17,925 nucleotides of DNA from Candidatus Luteimonas excrementigallinarum (GCA_019115725.1 DXCY01000065.1:1-17925); one strand, 5' to 3'; shown: positions 6,707 through 14,350, counted from the first letter of the stretch. Notes: generated by a model not told the origin, from the letters alone. A program made the numbers and translations.

Positions 6707-9315
6707 CACGCGGCGTTCGAAGCCAGGAAGTCCTGCGCGAACCGCTGCAGCACGCCGCCGGCGCTGTACACCTGCACGTCTTCGTCCGAATCCAGGCGGC
6801 AGGTCACGGGCACCTCCACCCGCCCGCCGTCGCGGCGGTTGATCACCAGGGTCAGGGTGGCGCCCGGCGCCGGCGTGCCGGTGACGTCGAAAGTCTCGGT
6901 GCCGTCGATGCCCAGGGTCAGGCGCGTGGTGCCGGCCTGGAATTCCAGCGGCAGCACGCCCATGCCCACCAGGTTGGTGCGGTGGATGCGTTCGAAGCCC
7001 TCGGCCACGATCGCCTCCACCCCGGCCAGACGCACGCCCTTGGCCGCCCAGTCGCGGCTGGAGCCCTGGCCGTAGTCGGCGCCGGCAATGATGATCAGCG
7101 GCTGGCGGCGCTCCATGTAGGTTTCAATCGCCTCCCACATGCGGGTCACCTCGCCCTCCGGCTCGATCCGGGCCAGCGAGCCCTGCCGCACCTCACCGTT
7201 CGCATCGCGCACCATCTCGTTGAGCAGCTTGGGGTTGGCGAAGGTGGCCCGCTGCGCGGTCAGGTGGTCGCCGCGATGGGTGGCGTAGGAATTGAAGTCC
7301 TCCTCCGGCAGGCCCATCTTCGCCAGGTATTCACCGGCGGCGCTGGTGGGCAGGATCGCGTTGGATGGCGACAGGTGATCGGTGGTGATGTTGTCGCCCA
7401 GCACCGCCAGCGGGCGCATGCCCTTGAGCGTGCGTTCGCCAGCCAACGCGCCTTCCCAGTAGGGCGGGCGGCGGATGTAGGTGCTCATCGGGCGCCAGTC
7501 ATACAGCGGCTCCACCCGGGTGCCGTCATCCACGGCCAGGCGGAACATGGGCTCGTACACGCGGCGGAACTGCTCCGGCTTGACGCTGGCCTTGACCACC
7601 GCGTCGATCTCCTCGTCGCTGGGCCAGATGTCCTTGAGCCGCACCTGGTTGCCATCGGCATCCACGCCCAGCACGTCCTTCTCGATATCAAAGCGCACCG
7701 TGCCGGCGATGGCGTAGGCGATCACCAGCGGCGGCGAGGCCAGGAAGGCCTGCTTGGCGTAGGGGTGGATGCGGCCGTCAAAGTTGCGGTTGCCCGACAG
7801 CACCGCCACCGAGTACAGGTCGCGATCGATCACTTCCTTCTGGATTTCCGGGTCCAGCGCGCCCGACATGCCGTTGCAGGTGGTGCAGGCGAAGCCGACG
7901 ATGCCAAAGCCCAGCTGCTCCAGCTCCGGCAGCAGGTTGGCCTCTTCCAGATACAGCTGCACGGCACGCGAGCCGGGCGCCAGCGAGCTCTTCACCCACG
8001 GCTTGCGGGTCAGTCCGCGCGCGTTGGCGTTGCGCGCCAGCAGCGCGGCGGCAATCACGTTGCGCGGATTGGAGGTATTGGTGCAGCTGGTGATGGCGGC
8101 AATGATCACCGCGCCATCGGGCAGCAGGCCTTCGGCCTCCTGCGCGCGCGCGGCTTCAAGATCAGCGGCAATGCCGCGTTCGGCCAGGTCGCTGACCGGC
8201 AGGCGCCGGTGCGGATTGGACGGCCCGGCCATGTTGCGCACCACGCTGGAGAGGTCGAAATGCAGCGTGCGCGCATACTCGGCATCGGCCAGGTCCGAGG
8301 CCCACAGGCCTGCTGTTCTGGCGTAATTCTCCACCAGCGCAATCTGCTCCTCGGTGCGCCCGGTCAGGCGCAGGTAGTCGAGGGTGTTGTCGTCGATGAA
8401 GAACATCGCCGCAGTGGCGCCGTATTCGGGCGCCATATTGGAAATGGTGGCCCGGTCGCCGATGGTCAGCGCAGCGGCACCTTCGCCGCGGAATTCCAGG
8501 TACGCCCCCACCACCCGCTGCTGGCGCAGGAATTCGGTCAGGGCCAGCACGATATCGGTGGCGGTGATGCCCGGCTGCGGCTTGCCGCTGAGTTCAACGG
8601 CGATCATCTCCGGCGTGCGCATCCACGAGGCCCGGCCCAGCATCACGCTCTCGGCCTCCAGGCCACCAACGCCGATTGCGATCACGCCCAGCGCGTCCAC
8701 GTGCGGGGTGTGGCTGTCGGTGCCTACGCAGGTATCGGGGAACGCGACCCCGTCATCCACATAGACCACCGGCGACATCTTCTCCAGGTTGATCTGATGC
8801 ATGATCCCGTTGCCCGGCGGAATTACATCCACGTTCCGGAACGCCAGTTTGGTCCAGTCGATGAAGTGGAAGCGGTCGGCGTTGCGCCGGTCCTCGATCT
8901 CGCGGTTGGCAGTGAACGCATCCGGATCGAAGCCGCCGCACTCCACCGCCAGCGAGTGGTCCACGATCAGCTGCACCGGCACCACCGGGTTGACCTTGGC
9001 CGGATCGCCACCGGCATCGGCAATGGCATCGCGCAGGCCGGCCAGGTCCACCAGCGCGGTCTGGCCGAGGATGTCGTGGCACACCACGCGCGCCGGGAAC
9101 CAGGGGAAATCCAGGTCGCGGCGACGCTCGATCAGCTGCGTCAGGTACGCATCGCGCATCTCCGGGTCGGCGCGGCGCACGATGTTCTCGGCGTGCACGC
9201 GGGCGGTGTACGGCAGCGTGGCCCACGCACCGGCGCGGATGGTTTCCACCGCCTCGCGGGCGTCGTACCACGCGAGATCGGTTCCGGGGAGGGGCTTGCG
9301 GTATTGGGTGTTCAT
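6706..9315 (-). CDS. acnD: Fe/S-dependent 2-methylcitrate dehydratase AcnD
   Basis: AcnD is an aconitase-family enzyme that dehydrates 2-methylcitrate to 2-methyl-trans-aconitate, which PrpF then isomerises. The protein is 869 residues, the usual size for AcnD/AcnA. Cluster ligands are Cys411 (SCTNTSNP), Cys477 and Cys480 (ACTTCNGMSG). Aconitase signatures DTCVGTDSHTPHVDALGVIA and the swivel-domain GADYGQGSSRDWAAKG are intact. The call AcnD rather than AcnA/AcnB rests on the prpC-acnD-prpF order plus sequence feel; AcnA is the main alternative. ATG 9315 follows a weak GCGAG motif. The gene is 106 bp downstream of prpC, across a spacer with two GC-rich hairpins, and overlaps the RNA ligase gene by one base. 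Confidence 0.94.
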   Translation of the reverse strand: MNTQYRKPLPGTDLAWYDAREAVETIRAGAWATLPYTARVHAENIVRRADPEMRDAYLTQLIERRRDLDFPWFPARVVCHDILGQTALVDLAGLRDAIADAGGDPAKVNPVVPVQLIVDHSLAVECGGFDPDAFTANREIEDRRNADRFHFIDWTKLAFRNVDVIPPGNGIMHQINLEKMSPVVYVDDGVAFPDTCVGTDSHTPHVDALGVIAIGVGGLEAESVMLGRASWMRTPEMIAVELSGKPQPGITATDIVLALTEFLRQQRVVGAYLEFRGEGAAALTIGDRATISNMAPEYGATAAMFFIDDNTLDYLRLTGRTEEQIALVENYARTAGLWASDLADAEYARTLHFDLSSVVRNMAGPSNPHRRLPVSDLAERGIAADLEAARAQEAEGLLPDGAVIIAAITSCTNTSNPRNVIAAALLARNANARGLTRKPWVKSSLAPGSRAVQLYLEEANLLPELEQLGFGIVGFACTTCNGMSGALDPEIQKEVIDRDLYSVAVLSGNRNFDGRIHPYAKQAFLASPPLVIAYAIAGTVRFDIEKDVLGVDADGNQVRLKDIWPSDEEIDAVVKASVKPEQFRRVYEPMFRLAVDDGTRVEPLYDWRPMSTYIRRPPYWEGALAGERTLKGMRPLAVLGDNITTDHLSPSNAILPTSAAGEYLAKMGLPEEDFNSYATHRGDHLTAQRATFANPKLLNEMVRDANGEVRQGSLARIEPEGEVTRMWEAIETYMERRQPLIIIAGADYGQGSSRDWAAKGVRLAGVEAIVAEGFERIHRTNLVGMGVLPLEFQAGTTRLTLGIDGTETFDVTGTPAPGATLTLVINRRDGGRVEVPVTCRLDSDEDVQVYSAGGVLQRFAQDFLASNAA

Positions 9316-9361
9316 CGTTGCTCGCTGGCTGCGGGTGCTGGCTGTTACAAGGTGCGGCCGA

Positions 9362-9410
9362 CGCCGCCTGGGCGGCGCGGCGGGAAGCGCCGGCCCCGCG
9401 CAGGCGGGGC
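9362..9410. repeat. Two adjacent GC-rich hairpins between prpC and acnD
   Basis: The first hairpin pairs bases around 9362-9367 with 9372-9377 (CGCCGC/GCGGCG, loop CTGG). The second is GCCCCGC (9393-9399) with GCGGGGC (9404-9410), a 7-bp stem with a GCAG loop. They occupy the 106-bp intra-operon spacer 9316-9421, like the tandem REPs between prpB and prpC, and may protect the upstream message or slow RNases. Confidence 0.45.
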
Positions 9411-9421
9411 GGCGGCGTAGG

Positions 9422-10579
9422 TTACGGGCGCTGTTCGATCGGCACGAACGCGAGGTCTTCCGGCCCGGTGTAGTTGGCGCTGGGGCGGATGATCTTGCCG
9501 TCGATGCGCTGCTCGATCACGTGCGCGCTCCAGCCGGCGGTGCGGGCGATCACGAACAGCGGGGTGAACATGGCCGTCGGCACGCCCATCATGTGGTAGC
9601 TGACAGCGCTGAACCAATCCAGGTTCGGGAACATCTTCTTGATGTCCCACATGGTCGATTCCAGGCGCTCGGCAATGTCATACATCTTCGTGCTGCCCTG
9701 CTCTTCCGACAGCTCGCGGGCCACAGCCTTGATCACCTCGTTGCGCGGATCGCTCACGGTGTACACCGGGTGGCCGAAGCCGATGATCACTTCCTTGCGC
9801 TCCACCCGCTCGCGGATGTCGGCCTCGGCCTCGTCCGGGGTCCCGTAGCGCTTCTGCACTTCGAACGCGACCTCGTTGGCGCCGCCGTGCTTGGGCCCGC
9901 GCAGCGCGCCGATGCCGCCGGCAATGCACGAATACATGTCGCTGCCGGTGCCGGCGATCACCCGGCAGGTGAAGGTGCTGGCGTTGAACTCGTGCTCGGC
10001 GTAGAGGATCAGCGAGGTGTGCATCGCCTTGACCCAGGACTCCGGCGCCGGCTCGCCGTGCAGCAGGTGCAGGAAGTGGCCGCCGATCGAGTCGTCGTCG
10101 GTTTCCACGTCGATGACCCGGCCGTTGTGGCTGTAGTGGTACCAGTACAGCAGCATCGAGCCCAGGCTGGCCATCAGCTTGTCGGCGATATCACGCGCGC
10201 CCGGATGGTTGTGGTCGTCCTTCTCCGGCGCCACGCAGCCGAGTACCGACACGCCGGTGCGCATCACATCCATCGGATGCGCCGACGGCGGCAGCTCTTC
10301 CAGCGCGGCCTTCACCGCGGCCGGGATGCCACGCAACGACTTCAGCTTGGCCTTGTAGGCGCGCAGCTCGGCCGCGTTGGGCAGCGTGCCGTGCACCAGC
10401 AGGTGGGCGATTTCCTCGAACTCGCTGGTCCGGGCCAGGTCGAGGATGTCGTAGCCGCGGTAGTGCAGGTCGTTGCCGGTACGGCCGACCGTGCACAGCG
10501 CGGTGTTGCCGGCGGCGGTGCCGGACAGGGCAACGGACTTCTTCGGCTTGAAGCCGGGGGCTTGGGTGGTCTCGGTCAT
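9422..10579 (-). CDS. prpC: 2-methylcitrate synthase PrpC
   Basis: PrpC condenses propionyl-CoA with oxaloacetate to 2-methylcitrate, the entry step of the cycle. The 385-residue size is typical. The citrate-synthase-fold catalytic triad is His231 (RGPKHGGANE), His270 (IGFGHPVYTVSDPR) and Asp321 (FPNLDWFSAV). GFGHPVY, with Pro after His, and the YWYHYSH segment are typical of PrpC rather than of TCA citrate synthase GltA (GFGHRVY), supporting methylcitrate synthase. A GGAG lies 7 nt before ATG 10579. It follows prpB after 77 bp containing two REP-like hairpins. A second citrate-synthase-fold protein, fused to a DNA-binding domain, is encoded divergently from prpB. Confidence 0.96.
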   Translation of the reverse strand: MTETTQAPGFKPKKSVALSGTAAGNTALCTVGRTGNDLHYRGYDILDLARTSEFEEIAHLLVHGTLPNAAELRAYKAKLKSLRGIPAAVKAALEELPPSAHPMDVMRTGVSVLGCVAPEKDDHNHPGARDIADKLMASLGSMLLYWYHYSHNGRVIDVETDDDSIGGHFLHLLHGEPAPESWVKAMHTSLILYAEHEFNASTFTCRVIAGTGSDMYSCIAGGIGALRGPKHGGANEVAFEVQKRYGTPDEAEADIRERVERKEVIIGFGHPVYTVSDPRNEVIKAVARELSEEQGSTKMYDIAERLESTMWDIKKMFPNLDWFSAVSYHMMGVPTAMFTPLFVIARTAGWSAHVIEQRIDGKIIRPSANYTGPEDLAFVPIEQRP

Positions 10580-10602
10580 TTCGGGTCTCCGGAATCGAAT
10601 GC

Positions 10603-10626
10603 GTCGGGGGCGTAGCCCCGACCTAC
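10603..10626 (-). repeat. GTAG-headed REP-like hairpin, copy C
   Basis: Minus strand: GTAG followed by GTCGGGG...CCCCGAC (stems 10603-10609 and 10616-10622, 6-nt loop). It is the first of two same-orientation copies in the prpB-prpC spacer. Nineteen bases are identical to copy B at the prpF end. Confidence 0.7.
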
Positions 10627-10638
10627 AGGCAAGTGTGT

Positions 10639-10660
10639 GTCGGGGCGTTGCCCGACCTAC
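10639..10660 (-). repeat. GTAG-headed REP-like hairpin, copy D, supplying the prpB stop
   Basis: Minus strand: GTAG then GTCGGG...CCCGAC (stems 10639-10644 and 10651-10656). The TAG of the head (10657-10659) is the prpB stop codon. Copies C and D are direct repeats 12 bp apart, the layout of a REP cluster after a highly expressed first gene. Confidence 0.7.
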
Positions 10661-11532
10661 TTGAAGAGGGCGTCGAGGCGCTGTTCGAACGCGTGGTAGC
10701 CGATGCGCTCGTACAGCTCTTCGCGGGTCTGCATGGCATCGACCACGGCCTTCTGGTGGCCATCGCGGCGCACCGCGGTGTACACGGACTCGGCGGCCTT
10801 GTTGGCCGCGCGGAAGGCCGACAGCGGGAACAGCTGGATCGCCACGCCGGCCGAGGCCAGCTCGTCGCGCGAGAACAGCGGGGTGGCACCGAACTCGGTG
10901 ATGTTGGCCAGCACCGGCACCTTCACCGCATCGGCGAACTTGCGGTAGGTCTGCAGGTCATGCGCGGCCTCGGCGAAGATGCCGTCGGCGCCCGCCTCCA
11001 CGCAGGCCAGCGCGCGTTCGATCGCCGCGTCCACGCCTTCCACCTGGATGGCGTCGGTGCGCGCAATGAGGAAAAAGTCAGGATCGGTCTTCGCATCCGC
11101 GGCGGCCTTCACCCGGTCGGTCATTTCCCCCTGCGACACGATCTCCTTGCCCGGCCGGTGGCCACAGCGCTTGGCCCCCACCTGGTCCTCGATGTGGCAG
11201 GCGGCAGCGCCAGCCTTGATCAGGCTCTTGATGGTGCGCTCGATATTGAACGCGCTGGGGCCAAAGCCGGTGTCGATATCCACCATCAGCGGCAGGTCGC
11301 ACACGTCGGTGATCCGGCGGGTGTCGATCAGCACGTCTTCCAGCGTATTGATGCCCAGATCCGGCATCCCCAGCGAACCGGCAGCCACGCCGCCGCCCGA
11401 CAGGTAGATGGCGCGGAAGCCGGCACGCCGGGCCAGCAGGGCGTGGTTGGCATTGATGGCGCCGATCACCTGCAGCGGGGATTCTTCAGCAAGGGCGGCG
11501 CGGAAGCGTGCGCCGGGGGAAGCGGTACTCAT
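10657..11532 (-). CDS. prpB: 2-methylisocitrate lyase PrpB
   Basis: PrpB cleaves 2-methylisocitrate to pyruvate and succinate, the last step of the cycle. The 291-residue protein belongs to the isocitrate lyase/PEP mutase TIM-barrel family. Signature residues are YLSGGGVAAGSLGMPDLG, the metal-binding VDIDTGFG (Asp85, Asp87) and the active-site loop KRCGHRPGKE, with Cys123 and His125 numbered as in E. coli PrpB. ATG 11532 is favoured because CAGGAG lies 6 nt upstream; the GTG at 11535 would be only 3 nt from it. It is the first gene of the operon, divergent from the HTH-citrate synthase gene with 124 bp between starts. The stop codon is provided by the GTAG head of a REP-like element. Confidence 0.97.
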   Translation of the reverse strand: MSTASPGARFRAALAEESPLQVIGAINANHALLARRAGFRAIYLSGGGVAAGSLGMPDLGINTLEDVLIDTRRITDVCDLPLMVDIDTGFGPSAFNIERTIKSLIKAGAAACHIEDQVGAKRCGHRPGKEIVSQGEMTDRVKAAADAKTDPDFFLIARTDAIQVEGVDAAIERALACVEAGADGIFAEAAHDLQTYRKFADAVKVPVLANITEFGATPLFSRDELASAGVAIQLFPLSAFRAANKAAESVYTAVRRDGHQKAVVDAMQTREELYERIGYHAFEQRLDALFK

Positions 11533-11610
11533 CACAAGCTCCTGTGGATGTGGGCGTCAGCCGCCAGTGGCTGGCATGGACCGCACCGTTGACGCCAACA
11601 ATCTCGCACC

Positions 11611-11650
11611 AATCAACCTGTTGATCAATCTTGAACGAATGAATCAATAT
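11611..11650. promoter_or_regulatory. Candidate operator and promoter cluster between prpB and the HTH-citrate synthase gene
   Basis: ATCAAC-CT-GTTGAT (11612-11625) is a perfect 14-bp palindrome overlapping a second, TTGATCAA (11621-11628). AATCAA occurs at 11611-11616 and 11642-11647. On the plus strand TTGATC (11621-11626) is a plausible -35, 18 bp before CAATAT (11645-11650), a plausible -10 placed 6 nt before ATG 11657. An operator overlapping the -35 suggests autoregulation. No convincing sigma-70 promoter is seen towards prpB. The spacer is AT-rich compared with its surroundings. Confidence 0.45.
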
Positions 11651-11656
11651 ATCGGG

Positions 11657-12910
11657 ATGGACGATGAATTCATCCCCGCGGCCCGAGCCTGCGAACTGCT
11701 GGGCATCAGCCCCGCCACCCTGTACGCCTACGTCAGCCGCGGGCTGGTGCAGTCGCGCCCTGGCGCCGACCATCGCAGCCGCGCGTACCGGCGCACTGAT
11801 ATCGACAAGCTGCTGCAGCGCAAACGCGCCGGGCGCGGAGCCGCGCGCGGAGCGGCACAGAGCCTGGACCGGGGCCTGCCGGTGATGGAAACGCGGATCT
11901 CGCTGATCCGCCCGGACGGTCCCTACTACCGCGGCCATTCCGCGGTGGCGCTGGCCCGCGAAGGCGCCACGCTGGAAGACGCCGCACGGCTGCTGTGGGA
12001 CTGCGGCGACGAGGATCCCTTCGCGCACCCGCTGGCACTGGAGTGGCCCGGCACCGTGCGCGCCGTGGCCGGCGATGCCGGCCTGCCACCGCTGGAGCGG
12101 GCGATGGCGGCGATCCCGCTGCTGGCACTGGAAGTCCGTCATTCGTTCAGCTCATCGGCCACGGCGCGGCGGGAAATCGCCGCCACCCTGCTGCGCCAGA
12201 ACGCGGCGCTGGTCGCCGGCGTGGCTCCGGCCAACGTGCCGGTGCACCGCCTGCTGGCCCGGCACTGGAAGCCGCGCGATCCGCGCTTTGCCGACATGGT
12301 GCGCGCGGCGCTGGTGCTGTGCGCCGACCACGAGCTCAACGTCTCCGCGTTCGCCGCGCGGGTGGTGGCCTCTACCGGCGCGCACCTGCACGCCACGGTC
12401 TGCACCGGCCTGTCGGCCCTGTCCGGCCCGCGCCACGGCGGCGCCACCGCGCGCGCCCATGCACTGATCGGCGAAGCGCTGGCCGCGTCCTCTCCCGGCG
12501 CCCACGTCGCGGCGCGCTGGGAGCGCGGCGATGATCTGCCCGGCTTCGGCCATGCGCTCTACCCGGACGGGGATCCGCGTGCGGCGGCGCTGCTGGAGAT
12601 GCTGCGCGAGGCGCGCGGACGCAACCCGGCGATGCGCGGACTGGACCAGGTCATCACTGCCGCAGAGGAAGCCAGCGGCCAGCGCCCCAACATCGACCTC
12701 CTGCTGGCGGCGCTGTGTCATACCCATGGTCTGCCGGCAGCCCCGGCGCTGGTGATGTTCGCCGCCGGCCGGCTGGCCGGATGGCTGGCCCACGCCCTGG
12801 AACAGCAGGCCTCGGGCATGCTGATCCGTCCGCGCGCGCGCTACGTCGGCGAGCAGCCAACAGCGGGCGAAGGGGCTTCCAAGGAACAGGGCGGGGCCGC
12901 GATCGATTGA
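11657..12910 (+). CDS. MerR-like HTH domain fused to a citrate-synthase-fold domain; putative prp regulator or bifunctional enzyme
   Basis: A 417-residue fusion. Residues 5-55 form a MerR/HTH_17-type winged helix (ACELLGISPATLYAYVSRGL, then RAYRRTDIDKLLQRK). After a basic Arg/Ala linker (about 54-70), residues 75-400 are a citrate-synthase fold. The triad is intact: His260 (SGPRHGGAT), His299 (PGFGHALYPDGDPR) and Asp347 (RPNIDLLLAAL). The substrate-binding arginines of DPR, FAAGRLAGW and IRPRARYVG are also kept. It may therefore bind or make (methyl)citrate, and could be an active enzyme, a ligand sensor or both. It is divergent from the prp operon, and no other regulator is visible. ATG 11657 fits a leaderless promoter; in-frame ATGs at 11639 and 11576 are alternatives. 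A purely enzymatic role is possible. The domain architecture is clear, the function is inferred. Confidence 0.85.
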   Translation: MDDEFIPAARACELLGISPATLYAYVSRGLVQSRPGADHRSRAYRRTDIDKLLQRKRAGRGAARGAAQSLDRGLPVMETRISLIRPDGPYYRGHSAVALAREGATLEDAARLLWDCGDEDPFAHPLALEWPGTVRAVAGDAGLPPLERAMAAIPLLALEVRHSFSSSATARREIAATLLRQNAALVAGVAPANVPVHRLLARHWKPRDPRFADMVRAALVLCADHELNVSAFAARVVASTGAHLHATVCTGLSALSGPRHGGATARAHALIGEALAASSPGAHVAARWERGDDLPGFGHALYPDGDPRAAALLEMLREARGRNPAMRGLDQVITAAEEASGQRPNIDLLLAALCHTHGLPAAPALVMFAAGRLAGWLAHALEQQASGMLIRPRARYVGEQPTAGEGASKEQGGAAID

Positions 12911-12964
12911 CATGCCGCCGTCCGGCCGCGAGGCTCGGTCATCCCCGCCCGACCGGACTGCACC

Positions 12965-14314
12965 ATGCGCCTTCCCCGCCCCCTGATTGCCGGCCTGTTT
13001 GCACTGTGCGTGCCGGCGCTTGCCGCGTGCGCCACAACACCTGCGCACGGTTCCGGCCCCGACGCAGCATCCGCTGCCGCGCCGGCATTGGTCCCCCCGC
13101 CTCCCGCGTGGCTGGACGCGCTGGAGCGCATGTATCCGGAGGCGATCCGCGTCGGAGGCCTTGAACAGCGGACCTTCGCACCGGAGCACTGGTGGCAGGT
13201 GGCGACCCCACTGCTGTCGGTGGAAGCCGGCTTCCAGGTCGAGCAGATCGGCGTGAGCGCGGAAGGCCGCCCGCTGCGTCACGTGCAATGGGGCAACGGC
13301 GACACCCGGGTGCTGCTGTGGTCGCAGATGCACGGCGACGAGAGCACCGCCACGATGGCACTCGCCGACCTGTTCCACTTCCTCGGCGCGCATCCGGAAC
13401 ACCCGCTGGTGGAAAGGCTGCGCGAACAGACCACGCTGCACTTCTTCCCGCTGGTCAATCCCGACGGCGCGGCCCGCTTCCAGCGTCGCAATGCCCAGGG
13501 CGTGGATATCAACCGCGATGCGCGCGCCCTGGCCACGCCCGAGGCGCAAGCCCTCAAGGCGCTGCGCGACCGGCTGGAGCCCGGGTTCGGCTTCAACCTG
13601 CACGACCAGCGCCCCGGATACCGCGCCGGCGACAGCGACCGCGGGGTAGCCATCGCCCTGCTCGCCCCGCCCTTCGACGAGGCGCGCGGGATCAACCCGG
13701 TGCGCAGCCGCGCCATGCACGTGGCCGCCACCATGCGCATCGCCCTGGAGCCACACATCGCCGGCCACATGGGCCGCTGGGATGACACCTTCAATCCCCG
13801 CGCCTTCGGCGACCTGATGACGACCTGGGGCACCAGCACCGTGCTGGTGGAATCGGGCGGCATCGAAGGCGACCCGGAAAAGCAGGCGGTCCGCCGGCTG
13901 AACTTCATTGCGCTCGCTGCGGGCCTGGATGCCATCGCCACCGGCAGCTACGCCGCGGCCCCGCATGCGCTGTACACGGATCTGCCTGAAAACGGCGCCG
14001 TCTATCCGGACCTGCTGATCCGCGGCGCCACCATTACCCATCCCGTCCTGCCGCCGCTGCGCGCCGACGTGCTGGTCAACTTCCAGCACCCCCTGGCGGG
14101 CCGCAGTGGCCGGATCACCGATATTGGCGACCTGGCCGATACCGGCGCACGCCAGACTATCGACGCAACCGGGCTTTACATCGTTCCGATCATGGACGGC
14201 GACACCGGGAACGGCGACACGGGCGTCCAGACCGGCGCGCCCGCCCGCTTCCACCTCGCCCGCGACCCTGAAGGCCGCGACATTACCTGGACCCTGGACC
14301 GCGACCTCCCGTAG
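12965..14314 (+). CDS. M14-family zinc carboxypeptidase, predicted lipoprotein
   Basis: A 449-residue protein starting with a signal peptide and lipobox (LAAC, Cys22), so probably lipid-anchored in the periplasm or outer membrane. A low-complexity Ala/Pro linker (about 25-48) precedes the peptidase domain. Zinc ligands are His123 and Glu126 (SQMHGDEST) and His213 (FNLHDQRPGY); the catalytic Glu is Glu296 (TVLVESGGIEGD). Substrate contacts VNPDGAARFQRRN and GVDINRD resemble other M14 enzymes. The C-terminal roughly 120 residues are an extra domain without a motif I recognise. It lies 54 bp after the HTH-citrate synthase gene in the same direction and may be co-transcribed. The Shine-Dalgarno is weak. 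The stop TAG is the TAG of a GTAG hairpin. The substrate (murein peptide or other peptide) is unknown. Confidence 0.88.
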   Translation: MRLPRPLIAGLFALCVPALAACATTPAHGSGPDAASAAAPALVPPPPAWLDALERMYPEAIRVGGLEQRTFAPEHWWQVATPLLSVEAGFQVEQIGVSAEGRPLRHVQWGNGDTRVLLWSQMHGDESTATMALADLFHFLGAHPEHPLVERLREQTTLHFFPLVNPDGAARFQRRNAQGVDINRDARALATPEAQALKALRDRLEPGFGFNLHDQRPGYRAGDSDRGVAIALLAPPFDEARGINPVRSRAMHVAATMRIALEPHIAGHMGRWDDTFNPRAFGDLMTTWGTSTVLVESGGIEGDPEKQAVRRLNFIALAAGLDAIATGSYAAAPHALYTDLPENGAVYPDLLIRGATITHPVLPPLRADVLVNFQHPLAGRSGRITDIGDLADTGARQTIDATGLYIVPIMDGDTGNGDTGVQTGAPARFHLARDPEGRDITWTLDRDLP

Positions 14315-14340
14315 GAGCGCGCGAAGCGCGCCCCCACGGG
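14308..14340 (+). repeat. GTAG-headed hairpin at the end of the M14 gene, copy E
   Basis: GTAG (14311-14314) is followed by GCGCGC (14317-14322), GAA loop and GCGCGC (14326-14331), wrapped by CCCGT (14308-14312) and ACGGG (14336-14340). TAG at 14312-14314 is the peptidase stop. The element fills the gap before the convergent mdh stop at 14351 and may act as a bidirectional terminator. Its stem sequence differs from copies A-D, but the head is the same. Confidence 0.6.
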
Positions 14341-14350
14341 ACGGCGGCGT

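Noticed and set aside
6982..9420. Very long open frame (812 codons) antisense to acnD
   Set aside because: It mirrors the acnD codons in high-GC DNA, is His/Arg/Gly-rich with no domain, and acnD has intact aconitase motifs.
8801..10615. 604-codon plus-strand open frame across acnD and prpC
   Set aside because: Shadow of two clearly coding genes on the minus strand, with no recognisable motif.
11581..11598. GG-N10-GC arrangement on the minus strand upstream of prpB, resembling a sigma-54 promoter
   Set aside because: Only about 7 of 11 core positions match, and no PrpR-type sigma-54 activator is visible, although enteric prp operons use one.
11408..11656. N-terminal extension of the HTH-citrate synthase protein back into prpB
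   Set aside because: It would overlap prpB and the divergent spacer, and its residues are low-complexity; the HTH begins right after ATG 11657.
12152..14254. 700-codon minus-strand open frame opposite the HTH-citrate synthase and M14 genes
   Set aside because: The plus strand has full catalytic motifs in both genes; the minus frame has low-complexity composition only.
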